39,367 bases of DNA from Eubacteriales Family XIII. Incertae Sedis bacterium (GTDB lineage Bacteria; Bacillota; Clostridia; Peptostreptococcales; Anaerovoracaceae): assembly GCA_031266795.1 (NCBI GenBank), contig JAISAI010000019.1:1-39367 (forward strand). Direction: 5' to 3'. The translations under genes and the position numbers were made by a program. A model generated the notes under the pieces. The model saw only the letters and a list, made by a program, of their open reading frames with translations. It ran no database searches and was not told the origin of the DNA. Below, one piece after another: positions 1 through 8,075 of the stretch; within the stretch, counting starts at the first letter, position 1, and each line of letters begins with the position of its first letter.

Positions 1-350
1 CCGTCCGGGTGCAGTAGATACGCTTGTTTTTTGGATGCGTCATATCTCGCTACGGGTACTCCGTTTCTTAGCTTGTCATAAATATCCCGCGACGCGTTTT
101 CGGCGAATACCTTTGTCACCGTGTCGGGTGAAAAATCGTACTCGATCGCATCATCGCCCGCGACATTGGCCTTGCCCACCGAAAAAGGTATGCCGTTTTC
201 ATCCACGGATTTCCTGAGGAACATATTGATAGCGTTTGACATATTCAGGCCAAGATAGCTAAAAAGGCTCTCGGCGCTTTCCTTTAGCTCCTTATTTACG
301 CGAATAGTCACTCTTGTATCGCTCTGTGCTTCCATTGTATATGCTTCCAT
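1..350 (-). CDS. RelB/DinJ-family type II antitoxin (3' end outside window)
   Basis: The reading frame begins at 350 and is still open at base 1, so the protein is cut by the window edge after about 116 codons. The N-terminus is MEAYTMEAQSDTRVTIRVNK, followed by a ribbon-helix-helix pattern (ELKESAESLF, then LGLNMSNAINMFLRK). The end seen here has VARYDASKKQAY and YLLHPDG, which resembles the toxin-binding tail of RelB/DinJ antitoxins. Such proteins neutralise a RelE/YafQ-type mRNA endonuclease and repress their own promoter; the toxin gene would lie to the left of the window. ATG 350 is chosen because AGGAGG at 359-364 is 8 nt upstream; ATG 335 is an alternative created by a 15-bp duplication. 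The family call is from sequence pattern only. Confidence 0.85.
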   Translation of the reverse strand, partial: MEAYTMEAQSDTRVTIRVNKELKESAESLFSYLGLNMSNAINMFLRKSVDENGIPFSVGKANVAGDDAIEYDFSPDTVTKVFAENASRDIYDKLRNGVPVARYDASKKQAYLLHPD

Positions 351-357
351 TGTATAT
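328..357 (-). repeat. 15-bp in-frame tandem duplication of the antitoxin start
   Basis: The plus-strand unit gcttccattgtatat occurs twice in a row (328-342 and 343-357). Each copy carries an ATG in the antitoxin frame, giving the N-terminal MEAYT-MEA. It adds five residues and a second possible start without breaking the frame. Confidence 0.9.
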
Positions 358-366
358 GCCTCCTTT

Positions 367-401
367 GTGTATAATATACACCGAACGACGCCATTTGTCA
401 A
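367..401 (-). promoter_or_regulatory. Antitoxin promoter with palindromic operator on the -10 box
   Basis: On the minus strand a perfect -35 TTGACA (396-401) is separated by 17 bp from -10 TATATT (373-378). The -10 box lies inside a perfect palindrome, GTGTATA-T-TATACAC (367-381), which ends 3 nt before the AGGAGG ribosome binding site. Repressor binding there would block RNA polymerase directly, the usual autoregulation of RelB-type antitoxins. Confidence 0.85.
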
Positions 402-482
402 CTGAAAAATGAATATATGTCGCTGTATGGCGTATAAATGGCTACGACGGTCACGACAATTTTAACGAAAGCAGTCAAACGC

Positions 483-2051
483 TCAGGGCTGCATGTGTAG
501 TATCCTGTCGCTTATGTGCATGAGCAGCCTTAGGTCGTGCGAAATGATGAGCAGCGTCAGGCCGCGCTCCTCCTGTATGCTCTTCAGCAGGTGCAGTATC
601 CTCACGCACGTCGTTACGTCCAAGGAGGAAACCGGCTCGTCGGCTATGAGGAATCTGGGATTTGTCGATATGGCCCGCGCTATGCCGGCGCGCTGCCTCT
701 GCCCCCCGGAAATCTCGCTCGGGTATCTGTCGTAGAGCTCCGGGCCGAGTTCCGCGCGGCGCATGAGTTCGTATACCCGCTCTCTTTCGGGCCTCCGCCC
801 CTCGGCGAGCGTGACCGGTTCGGCTATGCTGTCGCCTATCCTCACGCGAGGGTCGAAGGCGCCGGCTGAATCCTGAAATATGAACTGTACCGCCTGCGGG
901 AGTCTGAAGCTGTCCGCGACCTCTATGACGCCGCCGCTCGCTTTCTCGATACCGGCGAGGCAGCGCGCGAGCGTCGACTTTCCCACGCCGGACGGGCCGC
1001 ATACGCCGAGCGTCTCGCCCTCGTATATCTTGAAGCTCAGGCCGTCAAACACGCGGCGTACCCTCCGACGCCCCGTATCGTAGTATTTGCCGAGCCCGCG
1101 GACGTCGACGAGAGGCGGCGACGGATTGCGGGCCGCCTCAGATTCGGAGGACACAAAAGAACCGTCCCTCTGTGTTCCAACGCGAAGCACGTTCACGGGA
1201 AAGACCGCGTCCACGCCGGGCGTGGCGGGAGGCGGCCCGCCTGCGTGGCTATGCCCGTCCGCGCCCTCGTGGCTATGCGCCCTGCCCTGATGGTAATGTA
1301 TCCTCCCGTGGTGGTGATCCGAGCGCTCCCCGTAGTTCGCATACCTTATCAGGTCTTTCGTGTAGGATTCCTTCGGCGCCGCGAATAGTTCGGCGGGCGT
1401 ACCGCTTTCGACTATGCGCCCTTCCTTCATTATAAGCACTCTATCCGCGTGGTCCCTCACGAGGTTCAGGTCGTGCGTCACGAAGAGCACGGAGACATCC
1501 GCCGCCCTGCGCGCCTCGTCCATGAGCTCCATGATCTTGAGCCTGAGCGGCGCGTCGAGGGCCGTCGTCGGCTCGTCCGCGAATATGATCCGCGGCCGCA
1601 TGGCGAGGGCTATCGCGATGGCCGCACGCTGCCGCATGCCGCCTGAAAGAAACAGCGGGTACTGCCGCGCGCGCAGCTCCGGGTCGTCTATGCCCGCACG
1701 CCTCAGAAGCTCCAGCGCCCTCTCGCGTTTTTCCTTCGCAGGGACGCGCCCCGGTACGGCCTCCTCTATCTGCTTGCCGACCTTCATCGTGGGGTCGAGC
1801 GACGACATCGGGTCTTGCAGCACGAGGGACATCCCGCGCCGCCCGGGCGCGTCGAGGCGCCTGTACGAAACCGTCGCGTCCCTGCCGGCAAGCCCCATGA
1901 GCGTCCGGCACAGCACGCTTTTGCCGCTACCCGACTCGCCGACGAGCGCAAGAAGCTCGCCCCCGCCGAGCGAGAGCGAAACGTCACGCACCGCCACGGT
2001 ATCGCCGAACGATACGGAGAGCCCTTCAACATTCAGTACACTATCGTTCAA
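483..2051 (-). CDS. Fused dual ATPase of an Opp/Nik-type ABC transporter (OppD-OppF fusion)
   Basis: About 522 residues holding two complete ABC domains that power the permease pair encoded upstream. Domain 1 has Walker A GESGSGKS (about 38-45), signature LSGGMRQR and Walker B IIFADEPT. Domain 2 has Walker A GPSGVGKS, signature ISGGQRQR and Walker B FLIADEPV. In most bacteria these are two proteins (OppD/OppF, NikD/NikE). The joining linker, about residues 243-271, is histidine-rich: nine His in 29 residues, including DHHHGRIHYHQ and HSHEGADGHSHAGG. This suggests metal binding and hence nickel or another metal as substrate (inference). The start is uncertain. TTG 2051 sits 14 nt from an AAGGA sequence; a TTG at 2123 would overlap the binding-protein gene but has no ribosome binding site. 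Last gene of its operon. Confidence 0.85.
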   Translation of the reverse strand: MNDSVLNVEGLSVSFGDTVAVRDVSLSLGGGELLALVGESGSGKSVLCRTLMGLAGRDATVSYRRLDAPGRRGMSLVLQDPMSSLDPTMKVGKQIEEAVPGRVPAKEKRERALELLRRAGIDDPELRARQYPLFLSGGMRQRAAIAIALAMRPRIIFADEPTTALDAPLRLKIMELMDEARRAADVSVLFVTHDLNLVRDHADRVLIMKEGRIVESGTPAELFAAPKESYTKDLIRYANYGERSDHHHGRIHYHQGRAHSHEGADGHSHAGGPPPATPGVDAVFPVNVLRVGTQRDGSFVSSESEAARNPSPPLVDVRGLGKYYDTGRRRVRRVFDGLSFKIYEGETLGVCGPSGVGKSTLARCLAGIEKASGGVIEVADSFRLPQAVQFIFQDSAGAFDPRVRIGDSIAEPVTLAEGRRPERERVYELMRRAELGPELYDRYPSEISGGQRQRAGIARAISTNPRFLIADEPVSSLDVTTCVRILHLLKSIQEERGLTLLIISHDLRLLMHISDRILHMQP

Positions 2052-2095
2052 AATAATACAGAGTGTCCTTCCTATTTCAATCGAAACTATTCCAT

Positions 2096-3721
2096 TTAAA
2101 GAGTCCAAGCATATACATTCCAAAAAATACCCACGCCGTGATGGCCGAGCGTCGTGTCCTGCGTGACGCCGGCCAGCCCTTTCTTCGCTACGTAGATCGC
2201 GTCGATGTAGGCGATGAGCGTGTACGCGGGGTCATTCGCCCACGCCGTCTGGAACTCGGCGTAGCGCGGCGCCCTCTCGTACTGATTGAAGCTCCTGCGG
2301 GCTTCCGTAAGCGCCCTGTCGACGTCCCCGTTCGAGTAATAACTGTAATTGGCGCCGCCCTCGCTGCCGAATATCTTATAGGTGTGGTCATCCGGATCGA
2401 AGGGGCTGCCCCAGCCTATGAGGAACGCGGACTGGTTTTCCCAATCGGTTTTCTCGTTTATATCAACCACGGCGTTCACGCCTCTGTCCTGAAAATTCTG
2501 CGCGCAGATGTTCGCCATGTCGACGCGTACCTGATCCGACGGGCGCACGCTGATCTCAAAGCCCAGCTCCTTGCCGCCCTTTTCGTAATAGCCGCCGTCG
2601 CCCATCCGCCAGCCGAGCGCCTCGATCGCCGCCTTCGCTTTTTCCGTGTCGTAATCGTAGCGCTCGACATCAGGGTTGGCGTAAGGCCCCTTTTGCAGCG
2701 TCGTCCACGCCACCTGCCCCTTGCCAAGCAACACGCTCCTCACGATGGCCTCGCGGTCTATGGCGTACGAGAGCGCGGCGGGCAGCCCGGGGTTGTCCCT
2801 CCAGAACGGGTTGTTGAAGTTGTACATGACGCCGCGGTAGTCGGCCGTGTCCATGTCGTAGACATCAAAGGCGTCGTCGCCCGTGAACTCCTCCGCGTCC
2901 TTCGGCGTGACCTGCGCGAGCGTCAGCTCCCCGGATTTCAGCTGCAAGGCGCGCGTGTCCATATCCTCTACGATCTTGAAGACGACCTTCTCGATCTTCG
3001 GCGCGCCGAGATAGAAATCATCGAAGCGCTCCATCGTGATGCTCTGGCCCATATCCCACGCGGTGAACTTATACGGGCCCGCCCCCACGGGATGTTGGTT
3101 GAATGAATCCTCGACGATGTTCTTCCCGTCGAGCAGATGCTTTGGCAGGACGCCTATCGTCAGGTAATCGGGCATGGCGGCGTTTGGCGCCGCGAGAGCG
3201 ATCTTGACCGTCAGGTCGTCCTCCGCAGTAATGGAATCGATGTCCGTATAGTTTGTGATGTTTTCGGAGCCGTTATCCTCGTCGAGTATGGTCTCGATCG
3301 TGAACACGACGTCCTCCGCCGTCAGGGGCTCGCCGTCGTGGAACGTCAGCCCCTCGCGCAGCTTGAACGTGTACGTGAGGCTCTCCTCGTCCCACGTCCA
3401 GTCCTCGGCGAGACCCGGCACGACCTTGTTCTCCGCGTCGTGCGCGGTCAGCCCGGCGAACAGCAGCAAGTTGATCTCGCCGTGCTCGAACAGCGCGGGA
3501 TTGATGGCGGTGTAGTCGCCGCTGCCGTAGATGAGCGTGCTTCCGTCCGCGCTCTGCGCGTCGCTCCCGCCGTCGCCCTGCTGCCCCGACTGTTCCGGCG
3601 TTTCGCCGCCGCCCCCGCTCTCCGAACATCCCGCCGCACCGAGGCTGAACGCCGCCAATACGGCCGCCATGAGTAGGGCCGTAATACGCGTGATCCTCCG
3701 TTGTTTCTTCTGTCTGTCCAT
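2096..3721 (-). CDS. Family 5 extracellular solute-binding lipoprotein (peptide/nickel type)
   Basis: 541 residues. The N-terminus is a lipoprotein signal: basic MDRQKKQRR, a hydrophobic core, then LGAAGC with the lipidated Cys at residue 32, followed by a Gly/Ser/Glu-rich tether. The mature part follows the family 5 pattern (LAEDWTWDEESLTYTFKLRE, LTFHDGEPLTAEDVVFTIE, HPVGAGPYKF). It would catch the ligand outside the membrane and deliver it to the two permeases encoded just upstream. The family binds oligopeptides, dipeptides, nickel or metallophore complexes; I cannot tell which from sequence, but the His-rich linker in the partner ATPase favours a metal. ATG 3721 has GGAGG 10 nt upstream. 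The 88-bp gap to the permease gene carries a small hairpin. Confidence 0.9.
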   Translation of the reverse strand: MDRQKKQRRITRITALLMAAVLAAFSLGAAGCSESGGGGETPEQSGQQGDGGSDAQSADGSTLIYGSGDYTAINPALFEHGEINLLLFAGLTAHDAENKVVPGLAEDWTWDEESLTYTFKLREGLTFHDGEPLTAEDVVFTIETILDEDNGSENITNYTDIDSITAEDDLTVKIALAAPNAAMPDYLTIGVLPKHLLDGKNIVEDSFNQHPVGAGPYKFTAWDMGQSITMERFDDFYLGAPKIEKVVFKIVEDMDTRALQLKSGELTLAQVTPKDAEEFTGDDAFDVYDMDTADYRGVMYNFNNPFWRDNPGLPAALSYAIDREAIVRSVLLGKGQVAWTTLQKGPYANPDVERYDYDTEKAKAAIEALGWRMGDGGYYEKGGKELGFEISVRPSDQVRVDMANICAQNFQDRGVNAVVDINEKTDWENQSAFLIGWGSPFDPDDHTYKIFGSEGGANYSYYSNGDVDRALTEARRSFNQYERAPRYAEFQTAWANDPAYTLIAYIDAIYVAKKGLAGVTQDTTLGHHGVGIFWNVYAWTL

Positions 3722-3773
3722 TGTTTTCTTTCCTCCTTTTCTCTGTTTGCTATGTTACGATTTCACTATTTGT

Positions 3774-3792
3774 ATCGGCCGATCCGGCCGAA
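3774..3792 (-). repeat. Inverted repeat between permease and binding-protein genes
   Basis: Plus-strand ATCGGCC-gatcc-GGCCGAA. The arms match those of the inverted repeat at 5835-5853 in the leader of the same operon, with the same 5-nt spacer. It may be an RNA hairpin that adjusts expression of the binding protein, or a protein site. There is no run of U after it, so it is not an intrinsic terminator. Confidence 0.55.
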
Positions 3793-3809
3793 TTTTTGCT
3801 CTGCACACG

Positions 3810-4727
3810 TCATATCAAATAGCTTGTGGGCGCCGCGCCCGCCGTCCGAAACGACTCCCCGATGTTCGCGATGCAGACGAGTACCGTGATCAAAAACGCC
3901 ACGGGTATGAGTATGATCCACCAACTGTTCGTGAGCAGGGCGTCCTGCGATAAGGCGATGAGCGTCCCCCACGAGACGACGTTTTGCGGCAGGCCTATGC
4001 CTATGAAGCTGAGCGTCGCCTCCGCTATGATCGCTTGGCCCACGTTTGAAATGACCATGAATAGTATCGGCGGCAGGAAGTTCGGGAAGAGATGCCTTCT
4101 CAGCAGGTACGAGAGCTTCGCGCCGCTTATCGCGGCGGCCGTCACGTACTCGCTCCGCCTCAGCTGGCGGACTTCGCTTCGGACTATCTTCGCGATGTTC
4201 ATCCACGAGGTGACGCCTATGACGAGAGCGATGGACAGCGCCGTGGGCCTGCCGATGATCGCCTGTAGGGAAACGACGTACAGGATCGACGGGATGCTCA
4301 GCAGGAGCTCCGTCGCGCGCATCATCACGTCGTCGGCGAATTTGCCGGCGAGGCCGCTGACCGCGCCGTACACGACGGCGATGAGCGCCGTCACGCCGGC
4401 CGCCACTATTCCGATGAAGAGCGAAACGCGGCCTCCGTAAAACACCATGCGGAACAGGTCGCGGCCGAGCTGGTCCGTGCCGAACGGATGGCCGGCGCCC
4501 GGCGGCGCGCTGATGGCGTCGAAGTCCATGTATGCGGGATTGCCGGGCAGCCAGAGGCCGGCGGACGCGCAGAGCAGGGCTATCGAAATCAGCACGATGA
4601 CTGAGACGCCGCAGCGCCGAGGGCGACTGTCTATTGCCGGGCACTCCGGAGCTAAGCCACTCGCCGGGCGCTTTCGTCTCCCCCCTCCGTCCAAAACGCG
4701 GACGTTTTTATTATTCCCCAAAATCAT
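3810..4727 (-). CDS. ABC transporter permease, DppC/OppC/NikC type
   Basis: 305 residues. It has an N-terminal membrane helix (VSVIVLISIALLCASAGLWL) and the family's periplasmic motif GHPFGTDQLGRDLFRMVFYG near residue 80. Several further helices follow, with an EAA-type loop near LRRSEYVTAAAISGAKLSYL that docks the ATPase. It forms the transmembrane pore with the DppB-type protein. Start ATG 4727 has GGAGG 7 nt upstream and overlaps the stop of the upstream permease by 4 bp (ATGA), so the two are translationally coupled. Length is normal for the family. Confidence 0.92.
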   Translation of the reverse strand: MILGNNKNVRVLDGGGRRKRPASGLAPECPAIDSRPRRCGVSVIVLISIALLCASAGLWLPGNPAYMDFDAISAPPGAGHPFGTDQLGRDLFRMVFYGGRVSLFIGIVAAGVTALIAVVYGAVSGLAGKFADDVMMRATELLLSIPSILYVVSLQAIIGRPTALSIALVIGVTSWMNIAKIVRSEVRQLRRSEYVTAAAISGAKLSYLLRRHLFPNFLPPILFMVISNVGQAIIAEATLSFIGIGLPQNVVSWGTLIALSQDALLTNSWWIILIPVAFLITVLVCIANIGESFRTAGAAPTSYLI

Positions 4728-5794
4728 ACCGCGACCTCCTCGTCATCCACGGACATCTCAAAGTCGTGGCGCATACGCGGGTCGAGCAGCTCGCTGATCT
4801 CCTGGCCGGCTATGTTCGCGGCTATCACGACGGCGCCCGTGAGCAGCGTCATGACGGACAGCATGTTGTAGTCGTGGAGGCGCGCGCTCTCGAACGTGAG
4901 CGTGCCGAGGCCGGGGTAGCCGAACACGAGCTCGACGACGTATGTGCCGGCGATGATGTGCGGGACGGACACGGCCATGATCGTGACGAGCATGGGCAGG
5001 GCGTTTTTCAGGCAATGGCGGTAGAGGATGCGCGTGCGCGAGAGCCCTTTGACGCGCAACAGCAGGACGTAGTCTTTGTGGAGCTCCTCGATGATCTTGC
5101 CGCGGATCATGTAGCTGTAGTACCAGAGGTGAGAGATGATCATGACGGCGACGGGCATGACGAGATGTATCGCGCGGTCGGCCGCGCCGCCGCCGCCGAG
5201 CGAGTACGCGCCGCCCGACGGCAGGATGTGCAGGCCCACGGCGAAGACGAGGATGAAGATCAGGGCGATGAAAAACGCGGGGACGACGCTCGACGCGGCG
5301 CCTACGCGGCAGAGCGCCCTGTCGGCGAAGCTGCCCCCGCGCGACGCGCAGAATATGCCGAGCGGTATCGAAAGCGCGAAGGTGGACACATAGGCGAGGC
5401 CGCCGAGCGCGAGCGTGTTCGGCCACAGCTTCCCTATGACGTCCGTGACGGGCTGCTTGTATTGGTATGAGATGCCGAAGTCGCCGTGCAGGGCGCCTTT
5501 GAGCCACGCTATGTACTGTTCGATGATAGGGCGGTCAAGGGAGAGGCGCGCGGCGGCGGCGTCCTTCTGCGCGGTCGACATATGCTCGACGGCTTCGCCG
5601 TAGTACGCAGCCAAGGGGTCGCCGGGCGAAAGCCGCGCGAGGACGAACACGATAACGGACAGCAGAAAGATGAATACGGCGAATTGCAGCGCCCTGATCC
5701 CGGCGGAATACACTATGTCAGATTTTCTGTCGCCCCTACGCAAATGAAAGCCCTTCTGTCGAGGCAAATTCAGCCCGACGGAAACGGCCTTCAT
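4724..5794 (-). CDS. ABC transporter permease, DppB/OppB/NikB type
   Basis: First gene of the transporter operon. After an unusually polar stretch of about 30 residues comes the first helix (LQFAVFIFLLSVIVFVLARL) and the family hallmark LSPGDPLAAYYGE. Other landmarks are WLKGALHGDFGISYQYKQPV, the EAA loop EELHKDYVLLLRVKGLSRTR, and the C-terminal VVELVFGYPGLGTLTFESA. The start is doubtful: ATG 5794 has no convincing ribosome binding site, and family members usually begin close to the first helix, so the true start could be downstream (for example a GTG about 26 codons in). The promoter at 5865-5893 lies about 70 bp upstream of ATG 5794. Confidence 0.9.
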   Translation of the reverse strand: MKAVSVGLNLPRQKGFHLRRGDRKSDIVYSAGIRALQFAVFIFLLSVIVFVLARLSPGDPLAAYYGEAVEHMSTAQKDAAAARLSLDRPIIEQYIAWLKGALHGDFGISYQYKQPVTDVIGKLWPNTLALGGLAYVSTFALSIPLGIFCASRGGSFADRALCRVGAASSVVPAFFIALIFILVFAVGLHILPSGGAYSLGGGGAADRAIHLVMPVAVMIISHLWYYSYMIRGKIIEELHKDYVLLLRVKGLSRTRILYRHCLKNALPMLVTIMAVSVPHIIAGTYVVELVFGYPGLGTLTFESARLHDYNMLSVMTLLTGAVVIAANIAGQEISELLDPRMRHDFEMSVDDEEVAV

Positions 5795-5834
5795 GACCGG
5801 GTATCGTTCGTGTGTCTGTGGTTGCGCGGTTTTG

Positions 5835-5853
5835 ATCGGCCTTCATGGCCGAT
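5835..5853 (-). promoter_or_regulatory. Inverted repeat in the transporter operon leader
   Basis: Plus-strand ATCGGCC-ttcat-GGCCGAT lies between the -10 box (5865-5870) and the first gene. In position it could be an operator or a 5' RNA hairpin. The same arms recur at 3774-3792 inside the operon. A looser relative, cggccttcatgaccgg, overlaps the annotated start codon near 5794. Confidence 0.55.
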
Positions 5854-5864
5854 AGTGCGTCTTG

Positions 5865-5893
5865 ACTATATCACCGCGCGGGCGCTGTGTCAA
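5865..5893 (-). promoter_or_regulatory. Sigma-A promoter of the Opp/Nik-type transporter operon
   Basis: Minus strand: -35 TTGACA (5888-5893), a 17-bp spacer and -10 TATAGT (5865-5870). This is one mismatch from full consensus and should be strong unless repressed. Confidence 0.85.
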
Positions 5894-5897
5894 ATCC

Positions 5898-5933
5898 CTA
5901 AGCGGCAATCGCTAAGCGGCAATCCCGGCAATC
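5898..5933 (-). repeat. 14-bp-period direct repeats immediately upstream of the -35 box
   Basis: The 13-bp plus-strand sequence ctaagcggcaatc occurs at 5898-5910 and 5912-5924, with a partial third copy ggcaatc at 5927-5933. The array starts 4 bp from the -35 hexamer and lies just after the stop codon of the upstream oxidoreductase gene. Its place fits a binding site for an activator or repressor. Confidence 0.65.
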
Positions 5934-5936
5934 CCC

Positions 5937-7112
5937 TCAGGCGGTGATCTCCTCGATGCCCACGCGGCGTTTCTCATCGCTCGATTTGGCCGCCGCTTCG
6001 AGTACGCGGATGCATGACGCCCCGTCGTCGAGGTTTGGCGCGAGCCCGCCGCCTTCGGACACCGCTTTCAAAAAGTCCGCTACGGCGTGAAAAAATGTGT
6101 TCTCATAGCCTATGATGTGCCCGGGCGCCCACCACGCGTTCCCGTAGGGGTGGTCCCCCGTTGTGACGCTTATCTTTGTGAAGCCCTGCTCGGCGGCGGG
6201 CTTCGTCGCGTCAAAAAAGCCCAACTCGTTCATGCTCTCAAAATTCCAATGCAAGGAGCCCTTGCTCCCGTATATCTCAAAGTCGTTCCAATTTTTCCGT
6301 CCGGTCGCCATGCGCGAGGCGTTGAAGCTGCCGAGCGAGCCGTTATTGAATTCGGCTATCATGAAACTCGCGTCGTCCACGGTCACGGCGCCTTTGGACT
6401 CGGCGGCCCCGGTTCCCGACGAAAACGCCGCGGCGCCCTCTCCGGGAAGCGGGCGTTCCGACGTGAAAGTTTTCTGCACGGCGGTGACTGCGTCTATTTC
6501 GCCTACCAGATACCGGGCGAGGTCGACGGAATGGGAGTTCAGGTCGTACAGGGGGCCGCCTCCCGCCGACTCTTTCTTGAAATGCCACGTGAGCGGGAAG
6601 CCCGGGTCGATGATCCAGTCCTGAAGATACGTACCGCGCCAATGAAAAATCTCCCCGATGCGGCCGTCGTCTATGAGCTTTTTCGCCATGATGACCGCCG
6701 GTACGCGTCGGTAATTGTGGTTCAGGTAATGCACGACCCCCGCCTTGTTCGCGGCCTCGGCCATCGCCTTGGCCTTCGCGTAGGAGACGGCGGCGGGCTT
6801 CTCGCAGAACACATGCTTGCCGGATTCGGCCGCCGCGATGGCTATGGCGTCGTGGGTGAACGTGGGCGACACTATATCCACGACATCGATGTCGTCCCTT
6901 TCGACTATCGCATTCCAGTCGTCCGTGGCTTCTTCCCATCCCCACGTATCCGCAAACGCGCGCGTCGAGTCAATATCCGTTCCCGCGCACACCTTGAGCA
7001 CGGGCTCGAAGTCCGTATCAAAAAAGCGATTGACGCCGCTCCACGCAAAGCTGTGCGCCTTTCCCATAAATCCTTTGCCTATAAGGCCGATGTTCAGTTT
7101 GTTCTTTGCCAT
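5937..7112 (-). CDS. Gfo/Idh/MocA-family NAD(P)-dependent oxidoreductase (block C)
   Basis: 391 residues. An N-terminal Rossmann fold starts with NIGLIGKGFMGKAHSFAW. The catalytic lysine motif CEKP is in GKHVFCEKPAAV, and the substrate-domain motif GGGPLYDLNSHSVDLARYLV carries the usual Asp and His. Family members oxidise a ring or chain hydroxyl of sugars, cyclitols or glycosides with NAD(P). At 391 residues it is larger than the inositol-dehydrogenase type at 17313-18335, and the two differ in sequence, so they probably act on different intermediates. Last gene of block C, 60 bp after the isomerase gene. The start has a GGAG ribosome binding site. Confidence 0.88.
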   Translation of the reverse strand: MAKNKLNIGLIGKGFMGKAHSFAWSGVNRFFDTDFEPVLKVCAGTDIDSTRAFADTWGWEEATDDWNAIVERDDIDVVDIVSPTFTHDAIAIAAAESGKHVFCEKPAAVSYAKAKAMAEAANKAGVVHYLNHNYRRVPAVIMAKKLIDDGRIGEIFHWRGTYLQDWIIDPGFPLTWHFKKESAGGGPLYDLNSHSVDLARYLVGEIDAVTAVQKTFTSERPLPGEGAAAFSSGTGAAESKGAVTVDDASFMIAEFNNGSLGSFNASRMATGRKNWNDFEIYGSKGSLHWNFESMNELGFFDATKPAAEQGFTKISVTTGDHPYGNAWWAPGHIIGYENTFFHAVADFLKAVSEGGGLAPNLDDGASCIRVLEAAAKSSDEKRRVGIEEITA

Positions 7113-7172
7113 GTCTTAGCTCCTTTGGGTAAACCGGCGTCAAACGCGATGCCTCTGTGAAAACGCTGGTTT

Positions 7173-8033
7173 TTAGCTCACCGCGTCCCTGATCCTCTTC
7201 ATTTCTTTCACGCTCATGCTTACGGCTTCATCTTCATAGCCCACCCAATCCGTATGCGGATGGTCTATCTCAACGGCAAGGAAGCCCTGATAGCCCGCCT
7301 TGGCGAGATACTCCGCAAGCTTCATGTTGTCCACGAGCCCGCGGCCGACAGGAACGCCGGCAAAGAAGAACCACTCTCGCGGATCCACATTCCGATCCAC
7401 ATCGAGATCCTTGCAATGGGTCGCAAAAACATACGGCGCGAGTTTTTCCATGCCCGCAACGGGGTCGTCGAGAAGGCGCAGGAAGTTGCCCGTGTCAAAG
7501 TTGACGCCGAAGTTCGGGTCGTCGACCATTTCAATCAACTGCAATATCTCATCCGACGTAAAGTCGATATGATTCTCCACGGCGAGCCTGACGCCGCTGT
7601 CGTTGGCTATGGCCATGCACGCCTTGAACTGCTTCGCGAGCAGCCCGAGCTGCTCCTGATGATCCTCATGCCTGAACATGAGGCTCGACCCCGTGACGCG
7701 CATGACGTCCGCGCCTATGAGCACGGCGCGGGGGATGAGCGCCTTGACCTCCTCAAACGCCGCTTCATTCTTGCCGCGCTCAAGCCCGTCGGGGTGGCCC
7801 CACGCGAATACGCGGTCAAAACCGTACTCGTCGAGGATGGGTTTCAACGACTTGAGGTATTCGGGTTCGAGGCTCGGCAGAAAACAGGTTTCAAGCGAAA
7901 CCGCTTCGGCGCCGATCTCGTGCGCGCGCGCAAGAAAATCCTCGATGGCCATATTCTTGCCGGGGGCCTCCTGATCGGGATACACCTCCCCAAAAAATCT
8001 GTGATAACAGTAACTGTCGATGCCAACTTTCAT
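7173..8033 (-). CDS. Sugar phosphate isomerase/epimerase-like TIM-barrel enzyme (block C)
   Basis: 286 residues of the xylose-isomerase-like TIM-barrel family (AP endonuclease family 2 fold). The divalent-metal ligands expected in tagatose-3-epimerase-like enzymes are visible in order: Glu in AVENHID, Asp in NFDTGN, His in THCKD, Glu in AVEID. These enzymes epimerise or isomerise ketoses, keto-acids or keto-inositols. ATG 8033 is preferred because GGAGG is 5 nt upstream; ATG 8045 has its AAGGAGG only 1 nt away. Sandwiched between the fucose-isomerase-like and Gfo genes, it presumably acts on one of their products. Confidence 0.85.
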   Translation of the reverse strand: MKVGIDSYCYHRFFGEVYPDQEAPGKNMAIEDFLARAHEIGAEAVSLETCFLPSLEPEYLKSLKPILDEYGFDRVFAWGHPDGLERGKNEAAFEEVKALIPRAVLIGADVMRVTGSSLMFRHEDHQEQLGLLAKQFKACMAIANDSGVRLAVENHIDFTSDEILQLIEMVDDPNFGVNFDTGNFLRLLDDPVAGMEKLAPYVFATHCKDLDVDRNVDPREWFFFAGVPVGRGLVDNMKLAEYLAKAGYQGFLAVEIDHPHTDWVGYEDEAVSMSVKEMKRIRDAVS

Positions 8034-8075
8034 ATTCTCCTCCATTCCTCCTTACGAGTTCATAGCGATATAAGC

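Noticed and set aside
35..217. Plus-strand open frame at the left edge
   Set aside because: Lies entirely inside the antitoxin gene on the other strand; composition is Arg/Pro-rich as in shadow frames.
5795..5870. Nickel-responsive NikR operator in the transporter leader
   Set aside because: The inverted repeat ATCGGCC-N5-GGCCGAT does not match the GTATGA-N16-TCATAC pattern of NikR sites.
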